36,153 nt of DNA from Candidatus Methanomethylophilaceae archaeon (lineage in GTDB: Archaea > Thermoplasmatota > Thermoplasmata > Methanomassiliicoccales > Methanomethylophilaceae). Shown here piece by piece: positions 8,064-15,577 of this stretch. The notes under the pieces are model-generated. The model was not told where the DNA came from and ran no database searches. It saw only the letters and a program-made list of their open reading frames with translations. Location of the stretch: the NCBI GenBank assembly GCA_028694055.1, contig JAQUUA010000004.1:1-36153 (forward strand), in the 5' to 3' direction. The first letter of the stretch is position 1, and each line of letters begins with the position of its first letter. The translations under genes were made by a program, and so were the position numbers.

Positions 8064-8897
8064 TCAGAACTCCCCCTCTTCCAAAGAACGGTCGATCTGT
8101 CTGGAAAGGTCGTAAGGCCCATCCAGTTTCCGGTCGCCGGCGTAAAGCGATTGATCCTCGATCCTCACCACTCCCTCGGCGAAGAGTTTGATGCTGTACA
8201 CCACCAGGGGCAGCTCACGGCGGAAACCTTCCGTCCGTATCCTCTTGAACAATGGCTCCTCAGTTCCCTCATTTTCCTTGATGGACTGGAGGGTTTCATT
8301 CTGGAGTTTCTGATCCATGTTCTCCCAGAGCCGATCGAAGCCCGATCCTCGTAGAGGGAAGCGACAGTATGTCAGGGCGGCGCCTCGGTCCCATTCCGGG
8401 GTGCACAGATGCATCATGGTCCCCTGCTCTTCTGCCCCGGACTCTATAAGTTCCCAAATGACCTCCTGCCAGGTGCCTTTTGGACCGTCCGGGAGGGCAG
8501 GATGGAGGTTCATGAGGTCATAGGTCTGGCAAGTCTCATCGTCCACCCAGAGCATGTAACCTGCCAATATCCCCAGGTCGAAATCGTAGGGTTCAAGCAG
8601 GCGGCGCATCTCCTTGCCGTACTCGTTCCTCCAAGATTCCGGGTCGCTGTCCAGGAGTTCAGCTCGGAACTTCTTCCAGGAAAGGGTGACCAACGGTATG
8701 CCATAGGACCGCACCATCTGGAAGAACTCCTCCCTCTGCTCCCGTCGAGGGTTGTCCTCCTCTTGGTTGTCCCAATTACAGAACACGAAGGCCAGCTCCA
8801 CGTCCAATTTGCCTTTGGATTTGTGGTCCATGACCGTGCGCAGCAAATTTCGGGAGCCTGCGCCCCTTCCCGTGGAGAACCAGCCGAGTCTCATCAT
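8064..8897 (-). CDS. Formyltransferase-family protein (PurN-like), substrate unknown
   Basis: This is a member of the formyl_transf_N fold shared by glycinamide ribonucleotide formyltransferase and relatives. It has the N-terminal WFSTGRGAGSRNLL. The catalytic triad appears intact when numbered from the track start at 8903: N132 and H134 in MNLHPALPDGPKGTW, and D172 in PEWDRGAAL. A C-terminal extension of about 90 residues beyond the catalytic domain is unlike canonical PurN. The track starts at GTG 8903; ATG 8897 or 8894 (MRLGWFSTG) is more likely, with GGGTGG just upstream. It is followed 2 nt later by the inactive HAD-like gene and preceded by archease. No purine genes are in the window, so calling it PurN would be premature. 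Confidence 0.75.
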   Translation of the reverse strand: MMRLGWFSTGRGAGSRNLLRTVMDHKSKGKLDVELAFVFCNWDNQEEDNPRREQREEFFQMVRSYGIPLVTLSWKKFRAELLDSDPESWRNEYGKEMRRLLEPYDFDLGILAGYMLWVDDETCQTYDLMNLHPALPDGPKGTWQEVIWELIESGAEEQGTMMHLCTPEWDRGAALTYCRFPLRGSGFDRLWENMDQKLQNETLQSIKENEGTEEPLFKRIRTEGFRRELPLVVYSIKLFAEGVVRIEDQSLYAGDRKLDGPYDLSRQIDRSLEEGEF

Positions 8898-8948
8898 AGC
8901 CACCCGCCAGAATTATGGTCATCCTACATTAAGATTGTATCTTGCTAC

Positions 8949-9353
8949 TTAGAGGTCGAAGATAACGGTAAGTTCCGGAACCGAGGGGTTCACTCTCAGC
9001 ATATGGTATGTCACAGCCTTGATCTCCGTCCGCAAAGAATGCCGGAGAGGATCTATCCTTTCGCCCTTGGCACGGCAGATGACGCGGTCGTTTTTGAATG
9101 TGACATGGAACTGTTTCAACAACAATGACTCTGCGTCATGCAGATAGAGCAACTCGGAAAGCAGACCGAAAAGGCGCTGCTCATGGTCATCACCATCCGA
9201 TTCCACTTCGAATTCCTCCTGCAGCGACACTTTCTCCAGGTCCGTCATCTGATCGAACATGGCGGAGGCGGCATCCTGGAAGCACTCCTCCAGAGTGGGG
9301 GCGTGACAACGTATCATGAGGTCAGCGGTGTGCTCCACCTTCTCATAGGCCAT
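8949..9353 (-). CDS. Archease (RtcB tRNA ligase activator)
   Basis: Archease helps the RNA ligase RtcB acquire GTP/guanylylation competence during tRNA splicing and RNA repair. The product shows the family N-terminus MAYEKVEHTADLMIR, then LEECFQDAASAMFDQMTD, LLSELLYLHDAESLL, GERIDPLRH and EIKAVTYHMLRV, ending in VIFDL. The length of 134 residues is typical. The ORF track extends upstream to 9404, but those 17 residues are not part of the family, so ATG 9353 is chosen. RtcB is not in the window. It may be co-transcribed with the downstream formyltransferase, 51 nt away. Confidence 0.93.
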   Translation of the reverse strand: MAYEKVEHTADLMIRCHAPTLEECFQDAASAMFDQMTDLEKVSLQEEFEVESDGDDHEQRLFGLLSELLYLHDAESLLLKQFHVTFKNDRVICRAKGERIDPLRHSLRTEIKAVTYHMLRVNPSVPELTVIFDL

Positions 9354-9443
9354 GACAGGTCGTAGATGCATCCTGCTTATCACTGTTTGCCTCATGGAGG
9401 GCAAATGGAAATGATTATATGAGGAAAAACAGTGAGGTTGGCC
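9354..9443. promoter_or_regulatory. Divergent promoter region, archease / nadX
   Basis: This 90-bp gap lies between two divergent genes. On the plus strand a TATA-like GATTATATGA (about 9412-9421) lies some 25 bp before the nadX ATG at 9444, suggesting a very short leader. However, a GAGGT Shine-Dalgarno sequence is also present 5 nt before that ATG. Read on the minus strand the same AT-rich patch (CATATAATCA) lies about 60 bp before archease and could serve both directions. Confidence 0.45.
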
Positions 9444-10250
9444 ATGCGACTCCTCATCGTGGGTTGCGGCTTCATCGGAAGCACCATCGCCAAGGCCGCA
9501 GATGGCATGGACGAGGTGGAATCCATATCACTTCTGGATAGCAACATCGACAAGATGGAGGCTCTCACGCTTTCCCTCAACAAGGCAAAGGCCATCCCTG
9601 ACATGGAGGCCGGCATCGATGAATGTGACCTGTTGATCGAGGCCGCCAGCCAAGCTGCTGCCAGAAAGATATTGCCGTTGGCCCTGTCCAAAGGAAAGGA
9701 CTGCATGGTCATGAGCGTGGGTAGCTTCGTGGACGATACGTTCCGAGAGTCCATGTTACAAGAGTCCCGCCGTACCGGTTCTCGCATCTTTATCCCCTCC
9801 GGTGCCATTTGTGGAACGGACGGTCTACGCTCCGCATCCATGTCCGATTTGGACGAGGTGGAACTGGTCACCACCAAAGGGCCAGACAGTGTCGATGGCG
9901 TGCCTTATCTGGTTCAGAAAGGCATCGACGTACACTCCTTCACCGCTGCCGCCATGGTATTCCAGGGAAGTGCCAGGGAGGCGGTGCAGGCTTTCCCCCG
10001 GAACGTGAACGTCGCCGCCACCGTCAGCCTACTAGGGGTCGGGTTCGACCGCACCCGGGTCAGTGTGGTCATCGACCCACATACAAAATGCAACAGCCAT
10101 GAGCTGATAGTCAAAGGGGCCTTCGGTGAGATGCATTGCGAGACCCGTAACTATCATTCACCCGATAACCCGGCCACCAGCTATCTGGCTGGACTCTCTG
10201 CGGTATCTGCTCTCAGACGGATAGTGGCCAATGAATGGACGGGGGTCTAG
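9444..10250 (+). CDS. nadX: L-aspartate dehydrogenase
   Basis: This enzyme oxidises L-aspartate to iminoaspartate with NAD(P)+, the first step of quinolinate and NAD synthesis where aspartate oxidase is absent. The Rossmann motif is LLIVGCGFIGSTIA. Family motifs follow: EAASQAAARKILP, MSVGSFVD, IPSGAICGTDGL, NVNVAATVSLLGVG and KCNSHELIVKGAFGE with the catalytic histidine, then NPATSYLAGLSAVSALR. The track starts at GTG 9432, but ATG 9444 has GAGGT 5 nt upstream and gives the standard MRLLIVGCG start, 268 residues. nadA and nadC are not in this window. It leads a plus-strand run with pepQ, tldD and tldE. Confidence 0.93.
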   Translation: MRLLIVGCGFIGSTIAKAADGMDEVESISLLDSNIDKMEALTLSLNKAKAIPDMEAGIDECDLLIEAASQAAARKILPLALSKGKDCMVMSVGSFVDDTFRESMLQESRRTGSRIFIPSGAICGTDGLRSASMSDLDEVELVTTKGPDSVDGVPYLVQKGIDVHSFTAAAMVFQGSAREAVQAFPRNVNVAATVSLLGVGFDRTRVSVVIDPHTKCNSHELIVKGAFGEMHCETRNYHSPDNPATSYLAGLSAVSALRRIVANEWTGV

Positions 10251-10287
10251 AACCGGTGTTCTCGGTAAACAGCGGGTGTGGTGGGTC

Positions 10288-11376
10288 ATGACCGTTTCCA
10301 GGGCCAAGAGGGTCATGAGCCGTGCCGAAGGAGTGGACGCAGTGGTGATCGTCAATTCCCAAGAACCATACCTGGATCCTACTTTCCGTTACCTCACCGA
10401 TAACCAGTCCGGCTTATTCGAAGGTTGTCTCCTGATCCTGCACCCAGATGGAAGCATGGACGCAGTGGTCAGTCGCATGGAGGAGGCCTCGGCGAGGAGA
10501 GGGGAAGGGAGGGTGCATACCTATCAGACTTTGAAGGAGAGGGAGGCCCTAATCACTGAGCTCCTGCAGGGGTGCCGTCGCATCGGCATCAACAGTGGCT
10601 TCATAACAGTTCGTAACGCTGATTCCCTGCAAACGTTATTGCCCTCATCAGAGCTCGTCGACGCCTCGGAGGCCATCTCCGCCACCCGTAGCATAAAGGA
10701 CGATCGGGAGATATCCCGGATCAGAGAGGCTTGCCGCATCAGTTCGATGGTCGCAGACAGGATACCATCGCTATTACATGAAGGGGTCACGGAGATGGAG
10801 GTCCGTAATCAGATAGACATCATGATGCGTGACGGAGGAGGACACGACAACGCCTTCCATACCATCGTGGCATTCGGGGAGGGCGCCGCTGAACCGCACC
10901 ATGACCCCTCCCAACGGGCTCTACGGAAAGGGGACGTCGCCCTCTTCGATTTCGGTTGCCGTTTCGAAGGCTATTGTTCAGACCTTACCCGCACCGTGTT
11001 CTTCGGCCAGCCAGACCCGCGGCTGGCTAAGGCCTATGCCACTGTGAGCAAGGCCAAGCAAGAGGGTATGTCCCTCATCCGAGCGGGCGCCAAAGCCTCC
11101 GATGTGGATGCTCAGGCCAGGAAGGTCATAGATGATTCGGAGTTCAAGGGTCTTTTCACCCATTCCTTCGGACACGAGATCGGCATGAGCGTTCACGAGG
11201 GGGGCTCCCTCAGCTCCCGTTCCGCGCTGATTCTCCGTGCCGGGATGGTGGTCTCCTCGGAGCCGGGGATATACATCGACGGATTGGGCGGGATAAGGAT
11301 TGAGGACACAGTCCTGGTCTTGGAGGACGGCTGCGAGCCTTTGACGGATTTCAATCAGTCCATGACGGTGATCTGA
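10288..11376 (+). CDS. pepQ: Xaa-Pro aminopeptidase/dipeptidase, M24 family
   Basis: This is a metallopeptidase removing residues N-terminal to proline. A creatinase-type N-terminal domain (about residues 1-125) precedes the pita-bread M24 domain. All five metal ligands are visible: Asp in LFDFGCRFEGYCSDLTRT (two Asp), His in HSFGHEIGMSVHEGG, Glu in SSEPGIYI and Glu in GIRIEDTVLV. The track begins at 10231, inside nadX; ATG 10288 (MTVSRAKRVMSRAEGVDAV) with GGTGG just upstream is more likely. Its TGA shares one base with the tldD ATG (TGATG), so the peptide-handling genes are coupled. Confidence 0.9.
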   Translation: MTVSRAKRVMSRAEGVDAVVIVNSQEPYLDPTFRYLTDNQSGLFEGCLLILHPDGSMDAVVSRMEEASARRGEGRVHTYQTLKEREALITELLQGCRRIGINSGFITVRNADSLQTLLPSSELVDASEAISATRSIKDDREISRIREACRISSMVADRIPSLLHEGVTEMEVRNQIDIMMRDGGGHDNAFHTIVAFGEGAAEPHHDPSQRALRKGDVALFDFGCRFEGYCSDLTRTVFFGQPDPRLAKAYATVSKAKQEGMSLIRAGAKASDVDAQARKVIDDSEFKGLFTHSFGHEIGMSVHEGGSLSSRSALILRAGMVVSSEPGIYIDGLGGIRIEDTVLVLEDGCEPLTDFNQSMTVI

Positions 11377-12746
11377 TGGAGGGCCTCCTTCAGCAGGCGC
11401 TTAAACGCATGGAGGTCGGAGACATTGATTTCTGCGATGCCCGTTACCAACGCATCAACGATCTGAACATCCGCAGCCTCAATGGCAGCCTGCGTGAGAT
11501 GTCTGACCGTGGCATGGCCGGGGTATCTCTCCGAGCCCGTTGCGGAGGCGGTTGGGGTTTCGCATCCACCACGTCCTTGGATGGTGATTCCATCAAGGCC
11601 GCGGCAGACAAAGCCGTCCGGAACGCTCTTGCCACTGGTATGGAAGGGCCATTGCTGGAGCCGATAACGTTGAGGAGGCGTTCGAAAGCGGATGCCAGGA
11701 TCCATCCCCACAGCATATCGTTGGAGGAGAAGGTGGCCACAGTTCTGGAACTGGACTCTGCACAATCCCGGGAGGGTGTGATCAACAGGGTGGCTTCCTA
11801 TGTCGAGGAGATAAGGGAGAACCTCTTGCTGAACTCTTACGGCTCTGAGGTCGGTTGGGAGGAGGTCCGCACCCGGCTCCGGGCCATGAGCATCGCCTCC
11901 GACGGCAGCCGTCTGGAGCGCTACTACGACGGCCCGGACGCTTCCGCCGGATTCGAGACCGTGCGGCAGACAGACATCGTGGCCTTGGGAGAGCGGACGG
12001 CAGAGGAGGCAGTGCGTTCACTGAAGTCCATCAAGGCCCCCTCTGGCATGATGACCGTGATATCAGACCCCATGGTCACTGGCCTTCTGGCGCACGAGGT
12101 CATGGGGCATGCCTCGGAAGCGGATGAGGTGGTGAAGAAGAGGTCTTTTCTCAGCAACATGGTGGGCAAGCAGGTCGGCAGCGACCTGGTGACCCTGGTG
12201 GATGACGGCTCCCTGAAGGGGGCACATGGCTACATACCGTTCGATGACGAGGGCACACCCTCCTCCCGCACCGTGGTCATCGAGGATGGAGTCTACAGGA
12301 ACTTCCTGCAGAGCCTGGAGACCGCTGCCCACATGAACGTCGCGCCTACGGGTAATGGCCGATGCGAGAATTTCTCGAGGCGCAACTGGGTGCGCATGAC
12401 CAACACCTTCATCGAGGCCGGTGACTGGAACCTAGAAGAGATGATAGCAGGTGTCGAGGAAGGCATCCTGTGTGAGAAGATGATAAACGGAATGGAGGAT
12501 CCGGTGGGCGGTGGTTTCGAAGCCAAGGTCCTGCGGGGACACCTCATCAGGAACGGCCGCATCGCTGATATGGTGCGTTCATTCACACTCACCGGCCGGG
12601 CCTTGGAGATCCTGGGCACCGTGGATGCGGTGGGGGATGACCTGCAGCACGATGGTGGATACTGTGGTAAAGGCATTGAGGATTGGGTACCGGTCTCCTC
12701 CGGGGGCCCGCATATCCGTTCCCGGATGATCGTGGGAGGTGGATGA
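11376..12746 (+). CDS. tldD: TldD metalloprotease subunit
   Basis: TldD is the zinc-bearing, catalytic half of the TldD/TldE heterodimeric peptidase, known to process unstructured peptides and peptide-derived products such as microcins. The HExxxH zinc motif is visible as HEVMGHASEADEV (about H240-H245). Other family stretches are SLRARCGGGWGFAST near the N-terminus, FDDEGTPSSRTVVIEDG, and the C-terminal region with GGFEAKVLRGHLIRNGRIADMV. The length of 456 residues is normal. The start overlaps the pepQ stop by one base, and tldE begins immediately after the stop, so the pair is co-translated in the expected order. Confidence 0.94.
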   Translation: MEGLLQQALKRMEVGDIDFCDARYQRINDLNIRSLNGSLREMSDRGMAGVSLRARCGGGWGFASTTSLDGDSIKAAADKAVRNALATGMEGPLLEPITLRRRSKADARIHPHSISLEEKVATVLELDSAQSREGVINRVASYVEEIRENLLLNSYGSEVGWEEVRTRLRAMSIASDGSRLERYYDGPDASAGFETVRQTDIVALGERTAEEAVRSLKSIKAPSGMMTVISDPMVTGLLAHEVMGHASEADEVVKKRSFLSNMVGKQVGSDLVTLVDDGSLKGAHGYIPFDDEGTPSSRTVVIEDGVYRNFLQSLETAAHMNVAPTGNGRCENFSRRNWVRMTNTFIEAGDWNLEEMIAGVEEGILCEKMINGMEDPVGGGFEAKVLRGHLIRNGRIADMVRSFTLTGRALEILGTVDAVGDDLQHDGGYCGKGIEDWVPVSSGGPHIRSRMIVGGG

Positions 12747-14069
12747 ATGGACATCCGACAGATCAACGATGCCGCTATACGCATGGCAGGGCCCGACCAA
12801 GGGATGGAATGCTACTCTGTGCTGTGTGAGACCGTCTCCGTCTATGTCGATGATTCCAAGGTGAGCCTGGTGGAGCACAAGACCGAGAAAGGATTGGCCA
12901 TCCAGGTCCTGCAAGGAGCTCGCCTCTGTGCCGCCTCTTCCACTGTCAACGAAGAAAGGGACATCCGTCGCTGTGTGGACCGGGCGATGGCTGCCACCAA
13001 GCTCGCTCCTGACGATCCTCGGGTAAGGGGTTTCGTCCCTCCCCGGTCCCCGTCCCTTCCTGAACTGAATGTCAACGACCGTCGTATCCATGGAATGGAG
13101 GCGGGGGAGCTGGCTTCCTTGGCCATGCAGATCGTGGAAGGATGTGACGCCAAGGTCCCGCGTGGCCTCCTGCGGGCCTCCCGTATCGAGACTGCAGTCA
13201 GCAACACCATGGGCACCGATGTGTGGAGTGAGAGCACCGCGGTCTACGCCCACTTCACATCCATGCTGGACGACCCCTCTCCGGGAGAGGGGACGGAGAG
13301 CTATCACGGTACCCATCTGGACTTTGACCCATCTCGGCTGGGAGGGTCCCTCCGGGCCAAGGCCCGGCATTCTGCCCAGGCCCGGAACCAGAAGGGCCGG
13401 TTGCAGGGTTTGGTCATCATTCCCCCTTCCGAATTGGGGGACATGTTACTATCGTCGGCCGGCTCGGCCTTGAACGGGGAGAACGTGGTGAATGGACGAA
13501 GCCACTGGAGGGGGAGCCTAGGCCAAGACGTGGCATCTCCAGAAGTCACCTTGGTCGACGACCCTCGAATCCCCGGGCCGCTCTGCTCTCGTTTCGATGA
13601 CGAAGGCACCCCGGCCAAGGCCAAGACTCTGGTGCAAGCAGGGGTGCTGCAGTCCTTCCTCTATGACAACTATAACGGAGACTCCACCGGAAACGGCATG
13701 AGGAGGTCTGCCAGCGATGCCCAGGGTTCATACAATCATGCGGTGTCCATCAAGGCCATGAACCTCTGCCTCCTCCCGGGCAGAGGAGGAGTGGAGGACC
13801 TGATATCCCAGACGGACCAAGGAATCCTGGTGGAGAAATTCGCCTGGCCAGAGGCTGACCCCTTCACAGGAAGGTTCGCCTTGGAAGTCCGTTGCGGGCT
13901 CGTGATCCGGAAAGGGGAGGTGGTGGGTTCAGTGAAGAACGCCCTCCTCACCGGGAACATGTTCGATGCCCTGAAACAGGTGGAGTCGATCGGTGCCGAC
14001 ACGGTCTGCACCGGAAACGTGAGCATCCCCACGGTCAGCTTCCGCGGGATGGAGCTGGTCGGGAACTAG
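12747..14069 (+). CDS. tldE: TldE/PmbA, non-catalytic partner of TldD
   Basis: TldE pairs with TldD and lacks the zinc motif. No HExxxH is present; the matching region reads SELGDMLLSSAGSALNGENVV. Family features are VYVDDSKVSLVEHKTEKGLAIQVL near the N-terminus, FDDEGTPAKAKTLVQAGVLQSFLYDNYN and the C-terminal EVRCGLVIRKGEVVGSVKNALLTGN. The ATG directly follows the tldD TGA. The gene ends convergently with a cyclophilin-like gene, the two TAG stops being folded into one CTAG palindrome (14066-14069). Confidence 0.92.
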   Translation: MDIRQINDAAIRMAGPDQGMECYSVLCETVSVYVDDSKVSLVEHKTEKGLAIQVLQGARLCAASSTVNEERDIRRCVDRAMAATKLAPDDPRVRGFVPPRSPSLPELNVNDRRIHGMEAGELASLAMQIVEGCDAKVPRGLLRASRIETAVSNTMGTDVWSESTAVYAHFTSMLDDPSPGEGTESYHGTHLDFDPSRLGGSLRAKARHSAQARNQKGRLQGLVIIPPSELGDMLLSSAGSALNGENVVNGRSHWRGSLGQDVASPEVTLVDDPRIPGPLCSRFDDEGTPAKAKTLVQAGVLQSFLYDNYNGDSTGNGMRRSASDAQGSYNHAVSIKAMNLCLLPGRGGVEDLISQTDQGILVEKFAWPEADPFTGRFALEVRCGLVIRKGEVVGSVKNALLTGNMFDALKQVESIGADTVCTGNVSIPTVSFRGMELVGN

Positions 14070-14440
14070 AAGGCCTTCTCAAGATGGATGAAGCTGCCGT
14101 CCCCGCTCCTCTCCAGGGCGCGACAGTCTCCAAGGAGCCGTCCGATCCTCTTCACCGGGTAAGCGCTCACGGGCCGCCCATCCTCAGCGCTCAGAGGGGT
14201 GGGTCCGAAGAAAAGGCAGAGGGCTCGGGCCTGGGGCCAATAAGCGATGTCCCCTGCCTCCAGCACAGTAACGTCACCCTTCACAGAGGTCTCCAAGGGC
14301 AGTTCGAAATAGATCTGGTCCCCCAGCATGTTCAAGCGTCCTTCGAACGGGAGGGAAAGCCAGAGCTCATCGCTGAGGTCGGATCTCTCCAGCTCTGCCA
14401 TGAAGGTCCCAGCACGGGTCCGAACGGACATCTTGGACAT
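14066..14440 (-). CDS. Cyclophilin-like fold protein (TM1367/DUF369 type)
   Basis: This 124-residue product resembles the small cyclophilin-like family found in archaea and Thermotoga. Recognisable pieces are LPFEGRLNMLGDQIYFELP, EAGDIAYWPQARALCLFFGPTPLS and the C-terminal VKRIGRLLGDCRAL. Members have a cyclophilin-like beta barrel, but prolyl isomerase activity is not established and the ligand is unknown. GGAG lies 6 nt before the ATG. It is 37 nt downstream of ilvC on the same strand and so may be transcribed with it. Why it should accompany branched-chain amino acid synthesis is not evident. Confidence 0.7.
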   Translation of the reverse strand: MSKMSVRTRAGTFMAELERSDLSDELWLSLPFEGRLNMLGDQIYFELPLETSVKGDVTVLEAGDIAYWPQARALCLFFGPTPLSAEDGRPVSAYPVKRIGRLLGDCRALERSGDGSFIHLEKAF

Positions 14441-14477
14441 TTCTCTCTCCGGAAAAATGAGTATGAAAGTGGTTTGA

Positions 14478-15464
14478 CTATTTCCTCTCGAAGAGGGAGC
14501 GGATCTGCTTGCCTACGATCTCGATCTCTTCCTCTCCTTCGGCCTTCTCCATGGCCTTGAGGTTCTTGAGACCGTTCTTCCACTCCGCCCTCCAATCGTC
14601 CTTGAATTTGCCAGACTCGATGTTGGCTAGGATCTCTTTCATCCCCTTCTTGGACTCTTCGGTTATGACTTTGTCACGAGCGGTGAGGCCACCGAACTCC
14701 GCGGTGTTGGAGACCACTTCCCACATGCGCATCAGTCCGCCGTCCTGGATGAGGTCCACGATGAGCTTCAGCTCATGCAAAACCTCGAAATAGGCGATCT
14801 CTGCCGGGTATCCACCCTCGCGCAGGGTCTCGAAGCCGGCCTTGATGAGGGCGGTGACACCACCGCAGAGCACGGCCTGCTCGCCGAAGAGGTCGCTCTT
14901 GCATTCGAATTCGAAAGTGGTCTCGAAGACCCCGGCCCGGGTGGAGCCGATCCCCTTGGCCAATGCCAATGCAAGGTTTTTGGCATTTCCGGAGAAGTCC
15001 CTCTCCACGGAGATGAGGGCGGGGACCCCGAATCCCTCTAGATAAGCCACTCTCTCCATGTCTCCGGGGGACTTAGGGGCCATCATGATGACGTCGATGC
15101 CTTCGGGAGGGTCGATGAGCCCGTAGACTATGGAGAATCCGTGAGCGAACTCCAAGGCGGAACCCTTCTTCATGTTGGGAGCGATCTGGTCCCGATAGAC
15201 GTCCGGTTGCACCTCATCCGGAAGCAGAACCATCACCACGTCGGCTCCCTTCACAGCATCAGGTATCTCGGCCACTTTCAAACCGTCTTCCTGAGCCTTC
15301 TTCCAGGAGGGTCCGCCCTTGCGCACACCCACCACGATGTCCAGTCCGGAATCGTGCAGGCAGAGGGCCTGGGCCCTTCCTTGTGCACCGTATCCGACCA
15401 CGGCGACCTTCTTACCGTCCAGAACGCCCATGTCCACATCAGAGTCGTGATATATCTTTACCAA
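14478..15464 (-). CDS. ilvC: Ketol-acid reductoisomerase (class I)
   Basis: This enzyme converts acetolactate or acetohydroxybutyrate to the dihydroxy acid in valine, leucine and isoleucine synthesis, using NAD(P)H and Mg2+. The Rossmann motif is VAVVGYGAQGRAQAL, the cofactor loop VRKGGPSW suggests NADPH, and AHGFSIVYG carries the catalytic-region histidine. MMAPKSPG and the metal ligands in ETTFEFECKSDLFGEQ are present. The track's ATG at 15533 adds 23 residues not found in the family. A TTG at 15464, preceded by GGGGTGA with 4 nt spacing, gives KIYHDSDVDMGVLDGKK, the standard start, and the usual length of 328 residues. It lies downstream of ilvB but after a strong hairpin. Confidence 0.94.
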   Translation of the reverse strand: MVKIYHDSDVDMGVLDGKKVAVVGYGAQGRAQALCLHDSGLDIVVGVRKGGPSWKKAQEDGLKVAEIPDAVKGADVVMVLLPDEVQPDVYRDQIAPNMKKGSALEFAHGFSIVYGLIDPPEGIDVIMMAPKSPGDMERVAYLEGFGVPALISVERDFSGNAKNLALALAKGIGSTRAGVFETTFEFECKSDLFGEQAVLCGGVTALIKAGFETLREGGYPAEIAYFEVLHELKLIVDLIQDGGLMRMWEVVSNTAEFGGLTARDKVITEESKKGMKEILANIESGKFKDDWRAEWKNGLKNLKAMEKAEGEEEIEIVGKQIRSLFERK

Positions 15465-15531
15465 TTCTTCACCCCGTAACAGATTATGGGGGCCGCAGCC
15501 CCTAAATCGTGAATCAGATGAATATTTCATC
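15465..15531 (-). promoter_or_regulatory. ilvC upstream region: palindromic TATA-like box and leader hairpin
   Basis: The inverted repeat GATGAATATTTCATC (15517-15531, 6-bp arms) contains a TATA-like core about 55-65 bp before the TTG start. Between it and the start, GGGGC-CGCA-GCCCC (15489-15502) can form a 5-bp stem near the expected transcript start. These could be an ilvC promoter with an operator and a leader hairpin. The reading is speculative, since neither element was matched to a known regulator. Confidence 0.35.
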
Positions 15532-15535
15532 ATCT

Positions 15536-15573
15536 GAGAAAAAGGTATCTATGGGCCGACCGGGGTCGGCCCA
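15536..15573 (-). terminator. Hairpin plus T-run downstream of ilvB
   Basis: Just past the ilvB stop is a perfect inverted repeat, TGGGCCGACC (15552-15561) and GGTCGGCCCA (15564-15573). On the minus strand a CTTTTT run follows a few bases later (15536-15541). This looks like an intrinsic terminator. Archaeal termination mainly needs the U-run, so the stem may instead stabilise the ilvB transcript or act as an attenuator before ilvC. Confidence 0.6.
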
Positions 15574-15577
15574 GGTC

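Noticed and set aside
8064-8897. Direct annotation as phosphoribosylglycinamide formyltransferase (purN)
   Set aside because: The catalytic triad fits the fold, but the C-terminal extension and lack of purine genes nearby make the substrate uncertain.
12579-13370. 263-residue minus-strand ORF
   Set aside because: Lies entirely across the tldD end and tldE start, both unmistakable on the plus strand.
13892-14560. 222-residue plus-strand ORF spanning tldE, the cyclophilin-like gene and the ilvC end
   Set aside because: Overlaps three supported genes and has no recognisable domain.
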